Below are positions 9,166 to 18,617 of a stretch of DNA of 64,000 nt, piece after piece. The position numbers and the translations under genes are program-made. Source of the stretch: Burkholderiaceae bacterium (GTDB lineage Bacteria > Pseudomonadota > Gammaproteobacteria > Burkholderiales > Burkholderiaceae_B). Numbering within the stretch: the first letter of the stretch is position 1; every line of letters starts with the position of its first letter. The notes under the pieces were generated by a model. It made no database searches. It was not told the DNA's origin and worked only from the letters and a program-made list of their open reading frames with translations. The stretch covers positions 58,302 through 122,301 of the forward strand of contig JADZBO010000116.1 of the NCBI GenBank assembly GCA_020851995.1. Direction: 5' to 3'.

Positions 9166-11667
9166 ATGGGTCGCTTGGCTGCGTTGGGCTGGATCGTCGG
9201 TGCGGCGCTGATACACACACTGGGAAACTTGCCATCGTCGGGTGCGTTGATTTCCGCTGCTGCGGTTCTGGCGATCACGGGAATCTTGCTGCGCACCGGT
9301 TCATTACGTACCACTGGGCACACCCCCGAATTATCAGGCGGCCTGGCGATGATGCTGGCCTTTGCGTTTGCGGGCGCGGCCCACACAACCTGGTGCGCGC
9401 ACGCGCGGATTGCCGATCAGCTCGCGCCTGAACTTGAAGACAAAGTCACGCGACTCACGCTGCTGGTGACGGGGTTGCCTGCGGACCGGGACGGTGCGAG
9501 ACGCTTCGAGGCCCAGGTTCTTGAAAGCCCGGTCGCCGGGATTCCTCAGCGGATTCTTGTGAGTTGGGCGTCGCCCAGGCAATGGGGCGGTGCTGAAAAA
9601 CCGCGCATGGCAAGTGACGATCGGCAGTTACCGCCTGTGCTGCCAGGGCAGGTCTGGCGGGCTGCCCTCGTCTTGCGACGACCGCATGGAACCCTTAATC
9701 CGGCTGCGTTTGACTATGAGGGTTGGATGTTTGCGCGCAACGTGCGTGCGATCGCAAAAGTGCGGGGAGATCCCGTTCTGCTTGATGATCGCCCGTTGGC
9801 CAGTGCCGAGGCGATGGTGTCGCGGGCACGGTATGCAGTGCGAGCAGCAATGCGGCAAGCGCTCGGGGATCGTCGCTACGCCGCGGTGATGATCGCGTTG
9901 GCGATTGGTGACCAGGACGGTGTGCAGGCCGGGGACTGGCTGGTTTTCGGTCGGACAGGAATTACCCATCTCGTATCGATCAGCGGATCCCACGTCACCA
10001 TGCTGGCCGCAATGGCGGCGTGGTGTGCGATGTGGATCTGGAAGAGGGTACGCATCGGCAGTCAGCCGGCATGCGAGTGGCTGCCGGCGAGAATGATCGG
10101 TGCGATGATTGCGGTGGCTGTGGCCTGGGGATATTGTCTTCTGGCGGGATGGGGAGTACCTGCGCGGCGAACCTTCCTGATGCTGGCTGTCGCCGCTTTT
10201 GGCATGGGACTGCGAACGCCGCTCGCGCCGACCCGCATTGTCTGTGCCGCTGCCGCGCTTGTGATTGTGGCAGATCCCTGGGCGCCGATGGCGACCGGAT
10301 TCTGGCTGTCGTTCGGTGCGGTCGCCGTATTGCTCGGCGCCGGAGCAAGCGCAACGCGGATGCCAAAAGGAACGACCAACGGTACGCGACTGCGAGACCT
10401 GTTTGTTGCAGCCGCGCGCCTGCAATGGCTGATCACCCTGGCCATGCTGCCTGTACTGGCCTTTCTTTTCCAACAGGCGTCGGCAAGTTCTCCGCTCGCC
10501 AACGCCATTGCAATTCCGGCGATTACCTTTGTCGTGACGCCGCTGGCGCTCGCGACCGGGTTGCTCGCCATGATTCCGGGTCTCAGCGGTGTCGCTGCCG
10601 CGCTCGGATGGGTCGGTCACCAGGCACTGTGGTGGACGCTGGTCCCGGTCACCTGGCTGGCAGAGGTTCCCTGGGCAACGCTGGATGTGGCTCAAGTGCC
10701 CTGGCCGTTGCTGCTGTTGGCCATGCTGGGAGTCGGCTGGGCACTGCAACCGAAGGGGGTTCCGGCGCGCTGGGCCGGTTGGTGTCTGGTTGTCCCTGCG
10801 CTGACCTGGCAGCCGCCGCGTCCGCAGCACGGCGAGTGGCGTCTGGTCGCACTCGATGTCGGGCAGGGGAGCGCAATCGTCATCAGTACGCAGTCCAGCG
10901 ACACATTATTTGATACCGGGCCTGCAATGGGGGCATCAGATGCGGGCGAACGCATTCTGGCACCGGCTCTCCGAGTGTTTGGAATCCGCTCGCTCGCTTC
11001 GCTTGTGGTTTCACATCCGGATCTTGATCATGCGGGCGGTTTGCGGAGTGTGATTTCCGCGATACCTGTTGCCCGAACCTACGCTTCCTACGATCTTCCG
11101 GCTCGATTAGGCGCAACACGAGGCGCAACACGAGGCGCACGTTCAACAGGTGAGCCTCCGGCGCTACCAGGTGTATTCCAGTCCTGCGAGCGTGGCATGG
11201 GTTGGCAGAGCGACGGGGTTACTTTCGCGTTTCTGCACCCTGAACGCGCTCGGGCCGCATCGGAACGCAAAGCCCGCGGATCGAACGCGCGCAGTTGCGT
11301 CCTGCGTATTCAGGGACTGCATCATTCAATCTTGCTCACAGGCGACATCGGGGTCAGGGAAGAGGGGGCAATTCTTGCAACGGGAGATGCAACAGCTGAT
11401 CTGGTGGTGGTGGCGCACCATGGTTCCCGATCATCCTCCTCGGCGTCGTTTGTGGCGGCCTCGCGGGCTTCGCACGCGCTGATTCAGGCCGGCAGGCACA
11501 ACCGGTTCGGACATCCTGATGCACTGGTGCTGCAACGCTGGGAAGACGCCGGCGCTGAGGTCTGGCGCTCAGACCTGCATGGCGCCGTGATTGCGACTTC
11601 CGGTCAAAATGGTTTGAATGTGCTGGCAGAGCGGCAGCTGCAGCGGCGCTACTGGCACGGGCAATGA
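9166..11667 (+). CDS. comEC: DNA internalization competence protein ComEC/Rec2
   Basis: Inner-membrane channel protein for single-stranded DNA uptake in natural transformation. The 833-residue protein has the N-terminal DUF4131 part, the multi-helix competence domain (about 220-530, with GITHLVSISGSHVTMLA) and a C-terminal metallo-beta-lactamase-like domain (about 565 onward) with LDVGQGSAIVI, SHPDLDHAGG and VVAHHGSRSSSS. The ATG chosen is preceded by GGCGGA; an ATG 17 codons upstream has no ribosome binding site. A short 12-base repeat lies inside the C-terminal domain. The gene alone does not prove competence, which also needs comEA and type IV pili. Confidence 0.93.
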   Translation: MGRLAALGWIVGAALIHTLGNLPSSGALISAAAVLAITGILLRTGSLRTTGHTPELSGGLAMMLAFAFAGAAHTTWCAHARIADQLAPELEDKVTRLTLLVTGLPADRDGARRFEAQVLESPVAGIPQRILVSWASPRQWGGAEKPRMASDDRQLPPVLPGQVWRAALVLRRPHGTLNPAAFDYEGWMFARNVRAIAKVRGDPVLLDDRPLASAEAMVSRARYAVRAAMRQALGDRRYAAVMIALAIGDQDGVQAGDWLVFGRTGITHLVSISGSHVTMLAAMAAWCAMWIWKRVRIGSQPACEWLPARMIGAMIAVAVAWGYCLLAGWGVPARRTFLMLAVAAFGMGLRTPLAPTRIVCAAAALVIVADPWAPMATGFWLSFGAVAVLLGAGASATRMPKGTTNGTRLRDLFVAAARLQWLITLAMLPVLAFLFQQASASSPLANAIAIPAITFVVTPLALATGLLAMIPGLSGVAAALGWVGHQALWWTLVPVTWLAEVPWATLDVAQVPWPLLLLAMLGVGWALQPKGVPARWAGWCLVVPALTWQPPRPQHGEWRLVALDVGQGSAIVISTQSSDTLFDTGPAMGASDAGERILAPALRVFGIRSLASLVVSHPDLDHAGGLRSVISAIPVARTYASYDLPARLGATRGATRGARSTGEPPALPGVFQSCERGMGWQSDGVTFAFLHPERARAASERKARGSNARSCVLRIQGLHHSILLTGDIGVREEGAILATGDATADLVVVAHHGSRSSSSASFVAASRASHALIQAGRHNRFGHPDALVLQRWEDAGAEVWRSDLHGAVIATSGQNGLNVLAERQLQRRYWHGQ
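11109..11140 (+). repeat. 12-base tandem repeat inside comEC
   Basis: The unit AGGCGCAACACG occurs twice in a row, followed by a partial third copy. It encodes the repeated GATR/GARS stretch (LGATRGATRGARS) between the MBL-domain motifs. Being a multiple of three it does not disturb the frame and could vary in copy number by slippage. Confidence 0.8.
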
Positions 11668-11730
11668 GCCCGCGAGAGCCCGTACGGTCTGAACTACAAT
11701 GAAATCGTTGCTTGAAAGGAGGTTTACGGC

Positions 11731-12663
11731 ATGTCGTTGCCCAGACTCAACGTCGTCACCTGCGCCAGCCCGGTGGGCGTGCACCGCATGGCCTACCACG
11801 AGTGGGGCGATCCGGATAATTCCGACGTCGTGCTGTGCGTGCATGGACTCACCCGGACCGGACGCGATTTCGACGATCTCGCGCAGGCGCTTGCCAGTGA
11901 TTTTCGGGTTGTTTGCCCGGATGTCGTTGGCAGGGGGCTATCCGACCGGCTAGCGAATCCGATGCTGTATGCGGTGCCACAGTATGCGAGCGACATGGTC
12001 ACACTGATCGCTCGGCTCAACCCCGCCAGATTGTCCTGGGTCGGCACGTCCATGGGCGGACTCATCGGGATGGCCTATGCCGGCTTGCTCGCGCAGGCGC
12101 GATTCGCGCGTCAGCATCCCACGCCGGCACAGGCACACCATCCACTACCCGACGCGCACCTGCCGCTGGACCGGATCGTGCTCAACGACGTCGGGCCGCA
12201 CATTGAGGCGGCCTCATTGACGCGTATCGGTCAGTATCTCGGTGAGTCGGTCGCATTTGGCGCATTTGACGACGCGGTTGCTTACGTGCGGGCGGTCGCC
12301 GCATCGTTCGGCCCTCATACCGATGCGCAATGGCGTGAGCTGACGCGCTTCACCTTTATTGAACGCGACGGCAAATGGGTCAAGCACTACGACCTCGGGA
12401 TCGCCGTGCCATTTGGCGCGATGAACGCCGAAATGGCGCAACAAGGTGAAGCGATGCTGTGGGCCGCGTACACGTCCATCGTTGCGCCAATTCTGATTGT
12501 GCGTGGTGCGGAATCGGATCTCCTTTCCAGCGCCACGCTGCAACAGATGCTGGCCCGCAACCCGCGCGCGCGGTCGGTCGAGTTCGCGGGTGTCGGGCAT
12601 GCCCCGACTTTCATGGCCAGGGATCAGATCTCGTCGGTTGTGGAGTTTTTGCATGGTGACTGA
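11731..12663 (+). CDS. Alpha/beta-fold hydrolase
   Basis: A 310-residue alpha/beta hydrolase. The oxyanion region is CVHGLTRTGRDFD (about residues 36-48), the nucleophile elbow is GTSMGG with the catalytic Ser, and a C-terminal VGHAPTF supplies the likely catalytic His. The substrate is unknown; similar proteins are annotated as esterases or carboxylesterases. There is no signal peptide, so it is cytosolic. The start is decided by a very strong ribosome binding site (AAAGGAGGTTT) ending about six bases before the ATG, suggesting good expression. It is followed by the PHP-domain gene after 32 bases. Confidence 0.88.
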   Translation: MSLPRLNVVTCASPVGVHRMAYHEWGDPDNSDVVLCVHGLTRTGRDFDDLAQALASDFRVVCPDVVGRGLSDRLANPMLYAVPQYASDMVTLIARLNPARLSWVGTSMGGLIGMAYAGLLAQARFARQHPTPAQAHHPLPDAHLPLDRIVLNDVGPHIEAASLTRIGQYLGESVAFGAFDDAVAYVRAVAASFGPHTDAQWRELTRFTFIERDGKWVKHYDLGIAVPFGAMNAEMAQQGEAMLWAAYTSIVAPILIVRGAESDLLSSATLQQMLARNPRARSVEFAGVGHAPTFMARDQISSVVEFLHGD

Positions 12664-12695
12664 ACCGTGCGTTTGTGCGAATCCGGAGCCGTCGC

Positions 12696-13544
12696 ATGGC
12701 CGTTGACTCGCGCCTTTGTGCAGATCTGCACTGCCACTCCACCGTTTCGGATGGGGTGTTGACCCCGCAAGTACTCGCCCGGCGGGCATTCACCCAGGGT
12801 GTCACACTCTGGTCGCTGACGGATCACGACGAAATTTCGGGCCAGACCGAAGCCCGCGAAGCCGCCCGTATGCTGGGCATGACCTACCTGACCGGTGTCG
12901 AGATTTCGGTGACCTGGGCGGCGCGCACGGTGCATATCGTTGGACTAGGCTTCGACCCGGACGACCGCGTGCTCGAGACAGGCCTTCGCGAGACGCGTTC
13001 CGGTCGCGAAGCGCGGGCCCGACGGATCGGCGATAACTTCGCCCGCCTGGGTATTCCCGGTGTCTTCGAGGGTGCGCTGCAATACGCCGGTAACCCGGAC
13101 TTGGTCAGCCGCACACACTTCGCGCGATTTTTGGTGCAGGCGGGGCATTGTCCTGATGTGCAATCCGTGTTTGACCGTTATCTGTCTGATGATGGCATCG
13201 CCAACGAGCCCATGCAGTGGACTTCCCTGGAAAATGCGGTGCGCTGGATCCATGATGCTGGAGGACGCGCCGTGATTGCGCATCCAGGGCGATACCACTA
13301 CAACGCGACGCAGTTTTCGGCACTGTTTGATGCCTTTAAGGACCTCGGCGGGGAGGCCATTGAAGTGGTCACCGGCAGCCACACGCCGGCGCAGTTCATC
13401 GAATATGCGGCAATCGCCCGCGGCTATGGTTTCATGGCATCCTGCGGCTCGGATTTTCACAGCCCGTCGGAAAGCCGGCATGATCTTGGAAGCCTGCCGT
13501 CGTTACCGGCGGATCTGACCCCGGTGTGGGACTCGCTCGTTTGA
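12696..13544 (+). CDS. PHP-domain phosphoesterase, RNase AM / TrpH-like
   Basis: A 282-residue PHP-domain protein of the YciV/TrpH family; the E. coli member, RNase AM, is a 5'-3' exoribonuclease that trims 5' ends of small structured RNAs. Metal-ligand motifs are DLHCHSTVSDG near the start, LTDHDE, TGVEISV, AHPGRYHY and CGSDFHSPSE. The ATG is preceded by CCGGAG at good spacing; a GTG seven codons upstream is less likely. The gene lies between the hydrolase and greB on the same strand. Exact substrate in this organism is not shown by the sequence. Confidence 0.88.
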   Translation: MAVDSRLCADLHCHSTVSDGVLTPQVLARRAFTQGVTLWSLTDHDEISGQTEAREAARMLGMTYLTGVEISVTWAARTVHIVGLGFDPDDRVLETGLRETRSGREARARRIGDNFARLGIPGVFEGALQYAGNPDLVSRTHFARFLVQAGHCPDVQSVFDRYLSDDGIANEPMQWTSLENAVRWIHDAGGRAVIAHPGRYHYNATQFSALFDAFKDLGGEAIEVVTGSHTPAQFIEYAAIARGYGFMASCGSDFHSPSESRHDLGSLPSLPADLTPVWDSLV

Positions 13545-13611
13545 ATGGCAACGTGCGAAACTCCGCGGAACAGAGCGGGGAAACTCTGTGTGATGGAGGG
13601 TCAGTCAGGCG

Positions 13612-14166
13612 ATGAACAAGGCATTTGTGAAGGAACAGGACGGTGACGCGGATGACGACGTACCGCAAAATGCACCATTACCACCCGGTACGCGCAATTA
13701 CCTGACACCGGCCGGATATGCTGCCTTGCGCGCGGAACTCGCGCACCTGATGACCGAAGAGCGCCCCGCGATGGTACAGGTGGTGTCGTGGGCAGCGTCT
13801 AACGGCGATCGGTCGGAGAATGGCGACTACCTCTATGGCAAGAAGCGATTGCGCGAAATTGATCGACGCATGCGGTTTCTGACCAAACGCCTCGAAATCG
13901 CCGAGGTCGTCGACGCGGCGCTACAACCCAACCGCGATCAGGTTTTTTTCGGTGCGACGGTCAGCTATGCGGACAGTTCCGGTCAAGAGCACACCGTGAC
14001 CATCGTCGGCATCGACGAAGCAGACCCTCTGAACGGAAAAATCAGCTGGATCTCTCCGGTGGCGCGTGCGCTCATCAAGGCCCGGGAAGGCGATGTCGTC
14101 ACACTCCGCACACCGGGTGGCATCGAGGATCTCGACGTGTTCGAAATCCGTTATCCGTCGCCCTGA
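13612..14166 (+). CDS. greB: Transcription elongation factor GreB
   Basis: Rescues backtracked RNA polymerase by stimulating transcript cleavage. The 184-residue protein has a charged N-terminal extension, the coiled-coil domain with the acidic tip around NGDRSENGDYLYGKKRLREI, the GreB-type RRMRFLTKRLE, and a C-terminal FKBP-like domain with PVARALIKAREGD. A GGAGGG element precedes the ATG. The 3' end overlaps the convergent SDR gene by 16 bases. Confidence 0.93.
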   Translation: MNKAFVKEQDGDADDDVPQNAPLPPGTRNYLTPAGYAALRAELAHLMTEERPAMVQVVSWAASNGDRSENGDYLYGKKRLREIDRRMRFLTKRLEIAEVVDAALQPNRDQVFFGATVSYADSSGQEHTVTIVGIDEADPLNGKISWISPVARALIKAREGDVVTLRTPGGIEDLDVFEIRYPSP

Positions 14167-15017
14167 TCTGCTCGCAGGAGTGCCGCATGTCCCAGGCGGC
14201 TATCGCCCCAGTCGCATTCAAATCCGGTTGCGCGAAGGCGCGCATTTGACAGCCGCTTGTTGCCCATCCCCGCAGGGGGCGGAGCCACCGGAGGAACTGG
14301 TCCATCGACGAGGCGGGCAAGATCCTCATACAAAGTCCGCATGGGCAGTGGCGTGTCGTCTGTGACCAGGTAGACCGGCGCGGGCCTGGCTAACCGGAGC
14401 ACGTGGCAGACAGCCTTGGCAGCATCTTCAATATGAATCCGGTTGGCCCAGTGCCCGAGACCCTCGGGTGCGCCCGCGAGGCCGGCGCGCAGACGCTGCA
14501 GCAGCGAGGTGCGGCCGGGCCCGTAGATTCCGGAAAGTCTTAACGTGGTCGCGATACACCGCCCGCCTGAGAGGTCGGCGTGCCCGGCCAGCCAGGTCTC
14601 GGCTTCCTGCAGGATGCGGCCGTTGAACCCCGGCGGATCCAGCGGGGTGTCCTCATTGACCCAGGCGTCGCCATGATCCCCATACACAGCCGTCGATGAG
14701 ATGAAAATCACCCGTTGTGGTCCGGGGGGCGGCAGGGCGCGCAGGACATTCTCGATGCCTTGCCGATAAACGGCCCGGTACCCGGCTTCGGTGCGGGTAT
14801 CCGGCGCGGCAAGGTAAACCAGATGCGTGACTCCCGCGGGCAAGCCCGACAGTGTTTCGGGACGGGCAAGATCGGCGGCGATCCAGTGCAGACCTGGTAT
14901 CGGGAGACTCTCTGGCGGATGACGGCGCATGGCCCAGACTTCATTCCCGGGTTCGTCCAGCAATCTCCTGGCGACTCGCAACCCGAGATCGCCGCAGCCG
15001 ACGATCAGCACCTTCAC
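14151..15017 (-). CDS. NAD(P)-dependent epimerase/dehydratase family (extended SDR-like)
   Basis: A 288-residue Rossmann-fold protein similar to the YeeZ-type SDR group. The nucleotide-binding motif is KVLIVGCGDLGLRVA at the N-terminus. FISSTAVYGDHGD places Ser/Thr and Tyr as in extended SDRs, but the usual YxxxK pair is not obvious, so activity is unclear. RLSGIYGPGR is a conserved substrate-domain motif. The start codon overlaps the methyltransferase stop by four bases (ATGA), so the two are translated from one message. Substrate unknown. Confidence 0.82.
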   Translation of the reverse strand: MKVLIVGCGDLGLRVARRLLDEPGNEVWAMRRHPPESLPIPGLHWIAADLARPETLSGLPAGVTHLVYLAAPDTRTEAGYRAVYRQGIENVLRALPPPGPQRVIFISSTAVYGDHGDAWVNEDTPLDPPGFNGRILQEAETWLAGHADLSGGRCIATTLRLSGIYGPGRTSLLQRLRAGLAGAPEGLGHWANRIHIEDAAKAVCHVLRLARPAPVYLVTDDTPLPMRTLYEDLARLVDGPVPPVAPPPAGMGNKRLSNARLRATGFECDWGDSRLGHAALLRADQGDG

Positions 15018-15925
15018 AGGGATTCTCCGGTATCTGGCAAGGTGGAATTCACAGCGCCTGCCATGGTCGAATCATCTTGTGCCGATCGGTCTGTTTCAGG
15101 AAATTCTGGTGAAAAAAACCGAACGCGCAGTTCCTGCAGACCCAGCCGATCAAGCAGCGCCTCAAGGCGCCCGGCCGCGACCCGCTTTGGCGATCCCACG
15201 CGCTCCGCAATGATCAGTTCGTTTTTAAGAGAGTGCTCCCACCCCACGAGTTCGGTCACTGTGACCCGGTAACCATGCGCTTCGAGTTGCAGGCAGCGCA
15301 GGGCGTTGGTGACCTGGCTCCCGAATTCACGCGTGTGCAGCGGATGTCGCCAGACTTCGGCGAGCGGATCCTTGAGTTGCTGCGCTTTGTGGCGACGCAA
15401 GGAAGAGGCGACTTCGGCCTGACAGCAGGGTACCAACACCAGGAATTTTGCCTGTTTGACCAGCCCGAAGCGAATCGCGTCGTCAGTCGCTGTGTCACAT
15501 GCGTGCAGCGCGGTGACCATCTCGACGCTCTCGGGAATTTGCGCAGAGCGGATGGATTCAGCCGCAGAGACATTGAGAAACTGCATCTGCCCGAAACCCT
15601 GTTCGGTGGCCAGGGTACGAGACCGGTCGATCAGTTCGGGTCGGGTTTCGATCCCGATCACGCGAGCGCCCGGGGCGTATCGCCTGAGATACAGGTCGAC
15701 AAGAATGAAGCCGAGGTACGATTTCCCCGCACCGTGGTCTACAACCACAAATTCAGGGTTTTCCAGTACGAGCCTTTGTAACAAAGGTTGGATGAAGTGA
15801 AACAAGTGGTAAACCTGTTTGAGCTTTCGCCGACTGTCCTGATTCAATTTGCCATCGCGGGTCAGAATGTGAAGCGCCTTGAGCAGCTTGACAGACTGGT
15901 CCGGGTGTATTTCAAAATGTGACAT
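15014..15925 (-). CDS. Class I SAM-dependent methyltransferase (METTL25/RRNAD1-like domain)
   Basis: A 303-residue protein with a class I methyltransferase core. VVVDHGAGKSYLGF (around residues 60-73) is the SAM-binding loop, IGIETRPEL follows, and the pair TALHACDTATDDAI and LVPCCQ matches the Methyltransf_32 pattern known from METTL25 and RRNAD1 proteins. The methylated substrate is unknown. The ATG chosen gives MSHFEIHPDQ; a TTG eight codons upstream is possible. It is upstream partner of the SDR gene and divergent from the Tgl-like gene. Confidence 0.8.
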   Translation of the reverse strand: MSHFEIHPDQSVKLLKALHILTRDGKLNQDSRRKLKQVYHLFHFIQPLLQRLVLENPEFVVVDHGAGKSYLGFILVDLYLRRYAPGARVIGIETRPELIDRSRTLATEQGFGQMQFLNVSAAESIRSAQIPESVEMVTALHACDTATDDAIRFGLVKQAKFLVLVPCCQAEVASSLRRHKAQQLKDPLAEVWRHPLHTREFGSQVTNALRCLQLEAHGYRVTVTELVGWEHSLKNELIIAERVGSPKRVAAGRLEALLDRLGLQELRVRFFSPEFPETDRSAQDDSTMAGAVNSTLPDTGESL

Positions 15926-16000
15926 TTTCGTGTTGGAGTCAGTAGACAATGAGCTAAAAAGGCTGATACAAGTCTTACGTCAACGCAAAAAATCATCAAA

Positions 16001-17173
16001 ATGACATCGACGCGATCGAAGCTGCTGGATTATCTCGGGGGCATCTGCCTGTTTTACGAAAGGCCGCAATGGCGCGATGCCGCTTACGCGGACCTGCAGC
16101 GCGCACTCGTGTCCCGCAGGGTGGAAGCTTACCTGAAGCTTGAGGCGATCGATGCGCACGGCGTTCACATCGTCCGCATTGGCGCATCCGCCAAGCTCAG
16201 CGAGATTACGCCGTCGCATGACACGACCGCGATTGCCGCTGCCTTGCAGCTTGAAGTCCCCGACCAGAATTGGAACCTTGACCAGGAAATCCTTCTTGCC
16301 ATGGCGAGATCTCCCGTGGCCTTCACTTTCCCGAGCATTTCCGAGTTTGACTCCGCAATCCGCATTCGCCGCCATACGGCGCGTGCGGCCGCCAGGGCAA
16401 CTCTCTCTTTCGATCCGCACGGCCTGGAGCGCCCTACAGACTGCTGGACCTACCATCCGTCCACCAGTTTCACGCTGCTGCCCGGAGTTTCCCTGATCTC
16501 GGCGCTGCGCAAGACCATCGAGCCGGACCAAAATGGCCGGGCATATTCGTTTTCGTGCTACCGCGCCTCAGAATATGTTCAGTTGCTGGGGCTTGCGGAA
16601 CACCTGCACGAACATAATCCGGGTTTGCTCGAGCGGATCGAAGCGCGCTGGAGGCGTTGCGCGGTCATGTCTGACGAGTTTCATCAGATTTTCATGTACG
16701 AGGTCGGCACGATTGACCAGCCGCTGCCGTCCCGCTACTACGTACCGGGCGATCGGGTGTGGTTTCGCAACCCGGATGAGCCTTCTTCAGACGTCTACGG
16801 CTATGAGGGGTCCTGGGTCTACTACATCGGTGAGGGGAAATTCAATAATTTCTGGAATAGTGCATCGCCCTACACGCTGACCGATAAATGCCTTGAAATC
16901 TACCACTGGCGCGACGGTGCTTCCCGCGATGCGGGGGGCGCACTCATCATGGACGAGGCTGTCGTTCAGGCGCGGGTCGCTCAGTCGCTTTCCGATCCAC
17001 GCGCCTGTGACGCTATTCTGCGCAGGATGATGCGCATGCGGGATGTCTCAGGGGTTTATCGGGACGGTGGTTGTATCGATGCCACGCGTGAGTCTCTGCG
17101 CTGGGTCTGCGAAGTGTCCCGCCAAATGGAGACGGCGGCGGGTGAGTGCGACGTTGTCGCCCGTGCGGCCTGA
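16001..17173 (+). CDS. Uncharacterised protein with weak similarity to Bacillus Tgl transglutaminase
   Basis: I do not firmly recognise this 390-residue protein. The segment around residues 180-285 resembles spore transglutaminase Tgl in its order of features: a Cys in AYSFSCYRASEYVQLL (C186), a helical stretch, then PGDRVWFRNPD (249-259) and GYEGSWVYYIGEGKFNNFW (267-285). Bacillus Tgl has a Cys in a comparable place followed by a VPGDLVYFKNP-like motif and a Glu/His pair; here the Glu/His positions appear not to be conserved, so function may differ. The N-terminal 120 residues match nothing known to me. There is no signal peptide and no ribosome binding site. It is flanked by the divergent methyltransferase and by the HisD-like gene 73 bases downstream. 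Confidence 0.7.
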   Translation: MTSTRSKLLDYLGGICLFYERPQWRDAAYADLQRALVSRRVEAYLKLEAIDAHGVHIVRIGASAKLSEITPSHDTTAIAAALQLEVPDQNWNLDQEILLAMARSPVAFTFPSISEFDSAIRIRRHTARAAARATLSFDPHGLERPTDCWTYHPSTSFTLLPGVSLISALRKTIEPDQNGRAYSFSCYRASEYVQLLGLAEHLHEHNPGLLERIEARWRRCAVMSDEFHQIFMYEVGTIDQPLPSRYYVPGDRVWFRNPDEPSSDVYGYEGSWVYYIGEGKFNNFWNSASPYTLTDKCLEIYHWRDGASRDAGGALIMDEAVVQARVAQSLSDPRACDAILRRMMRMRDVSGVYRDGGCIDATRESLRWVCEVSRQMETAAGECDVVARAA

Positions 17174-17208
17174 GGTTCGCCGATCGCGTGATTGCAACTC
17201 CGCGGCGA

Positions 17209-17214
17209 TATAAT
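17209..17214 (+). promoter_or_regulatory. Consensus -10 hexamer upstream of the HisD-like gene
   Basis: A perfect TATAAT lies 33 bases before the start codon, in a 73-base gap. No good -35 box is seen at 16-18 bases upstream, so this is only a candidate. If real, the HisD-like gene, the Bug receptor and the HAD gene could share this promoter. Confidence 0.3.
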
Positions 17215-17246
17215 TCCGACTCTAAGAAGCGGCTCAGGAGACAAGC

Positions 17247-18569
17247 ATGACCGTACGCTATATCAAGCGGGGCAAGGACGCGGCCGCGACGGCCGAAGCG
17301 GATGCGGCGGTTCGCGCGTCGGTCGAGGCGATTCTGCAGGATATCGAGCGTCGCGGGGACGATGCGATACGCGAACTTTCCCGCAAATTCGATCAATGGG
17401 ATCCGCTCGATTTCCGCCTGAGCCAGGCTGATATCGAAAAGGCGGTGGCGCAGTTATCCCCACGCGAAATCGAGGATATTCGCTTTGCCCAGCGGCAAAT
17501 CCGCGGCTTTGCCGAAATCCAGCGTGCTTCGATGCTTGACGTCGAGGTTGAAACCATGCCCGGCGTGGTGCTTGGACACAAGCACATCCCGGTCGATGCT
17601 GTCGGCTGTTATGTTCCCGGCGGTAAATACCCGATGATTGCCTCGGCGCACATGAGCGTGCTCACCGCAAAGGTCGCGGGCGTCAAGCGGATTGTGTCGA
17701 CGGCGCCGCCTTATCAGGGCGCACCGCATCCGGCGATTGTCACCGCGATGCATTTCGCGGGTGCCGACGAGATCCTGGTGCTTGGCGGCATTCAGGCCGT
17801 CGGTGCAATGGCGCTTGGAACGCCCAGTTTGCCGGGCGTAGATATGCTGGTTGGCCCGGGCAACATGTTCGTGGCAGAGGCCAAGCGCCAACTGTACGGC
17901 CGCGTGGGTATCGATCTGTTTGCGGGCCCGACCGAAACACTGGTGATTGCCGACGATTCGGTCGATGCCGAAATGTGCGCGGTCGATTTGCTGGGCCAGG
18001 CGGAGCACGGCCCGACCTCGCCAGCGGTGTTGCTGACCGACAGCGAGGCGCTCGCTCGTGCCACGCTGGCGGAAGTGGAACGTCAGTTGACCATTCTGCC
18101 AACGGCTGCAATCGCCCGTGCGTCGTGGGCTGAGCATGGAGCGATCATCGTCTGCGACACCCAGGACGAAATGCTTGCGACTGCCAATGAGCTGGCGTTT
18201 GAACATGTGCAGGTCCTGACGCGCGACCCCGATCTCTATCTCGAGCGCATGACGAACTACGGAGCGCTATTTCTTGGACCTCGCACCAACGTGAGTTTCG
18301 GGGACAAGGTGATTGGTACAAACCACACCCTGCCGACCAAGCGCAACGCGCGGTTTACCGGCGGCCTTTGGGTGGGTAAGTTCCTCAAGACCTGCACCTA
18401 CCAGCGCGTGACCACCGATTCAGCGTCTGCGCTGATTGGCGAATACTGTTCGCGGCTGTGCCACATGGAAAATTTCGCTGGTCATGGCGAGCAGGCCAAC
18501 TTGCGCGTGCGCCGCTACGGCGATCGCGACGAAGTTCCCTGGTATCAACCGGTGCCCGCACGCACCTGA
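17247..18569 (+). CDS. Histidinol-dehydrogenase-like NAD-dependent alcohol dehydrogenase (HisD/HpsN family)
   Basis: A 440-residue HisD-superfamily enzyme. Metal and catalytic residues are present: [11 protein letters not shown] (Gln and His ligands), [10 protein letters not shown] (Glu-His catalytic pair), [15 protein letters not shown] (Asp ligand) and [10 protein letters not shown] (His ligand). True HisD continues after NHxLPT with a TATCSSL-like stretch; here it reads [19 protein letters not shown], the pattern I associate with HisD paralogues such as sulfopropanediol dehydrogenase HpsN. No other his gene is nearby and a Bug receptor follows, which favours a catabolic polyol-type dehydrogenase over histidine synthesis. 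The substrate is unknown. A CAGGAGA ribosome binding site precedes the ATG. Confidence 0.85.
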   Translation: MTVRYIKRGKDAAATAEADAAVRASVEAILQDIERRGDDAIRELSRKFDQWDPLDFRLSQADIEKAVAQLSPREIEDIRFAQRQIRGFAEIQRASMLDVEVETMPGVVLGHKHIPVDAVGCYVPGGKYPMIASAHMSVLTAKVAGVKRIVSTAPPYQGAPHPAIVTAMHFAGADEILVLGGIQAVGAMALGTPSLPGVDMLVGPGNMFVAEAKRQLYGRVGIDLFAGPTETLVIADDSVDAEMCAVDLLGQAEHGPTSPAVLLTDSEALARATLAEVERQLTILPTAAIARASWAEHGAIIVCDTQDEMLATANELAFEHVQVLTRDPDLYLERMTNYGALFLGPRTNVSFGDKVIGTNHTLPTKRNARFTGGLWVGKFLKTCTYQRVTTDSASALIGEYCSRLCHMENFAGHGEQANLRVRRYGDRDEVPWYQPVPART

Positions 18570-18617
18570 GGTGCGCGCTTCGTTGGTCCGGAACATCTTC
18601 AACGCGAGGTAGCCCCA

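Noticed and set aside
9628..10830. Long open frame (400 codons) on the minus strand opposite comEC
   Set aside because: The product is Arg/Pro/Gln-rich with no recognisable domain, whereas comEC reads well on the plus strand.
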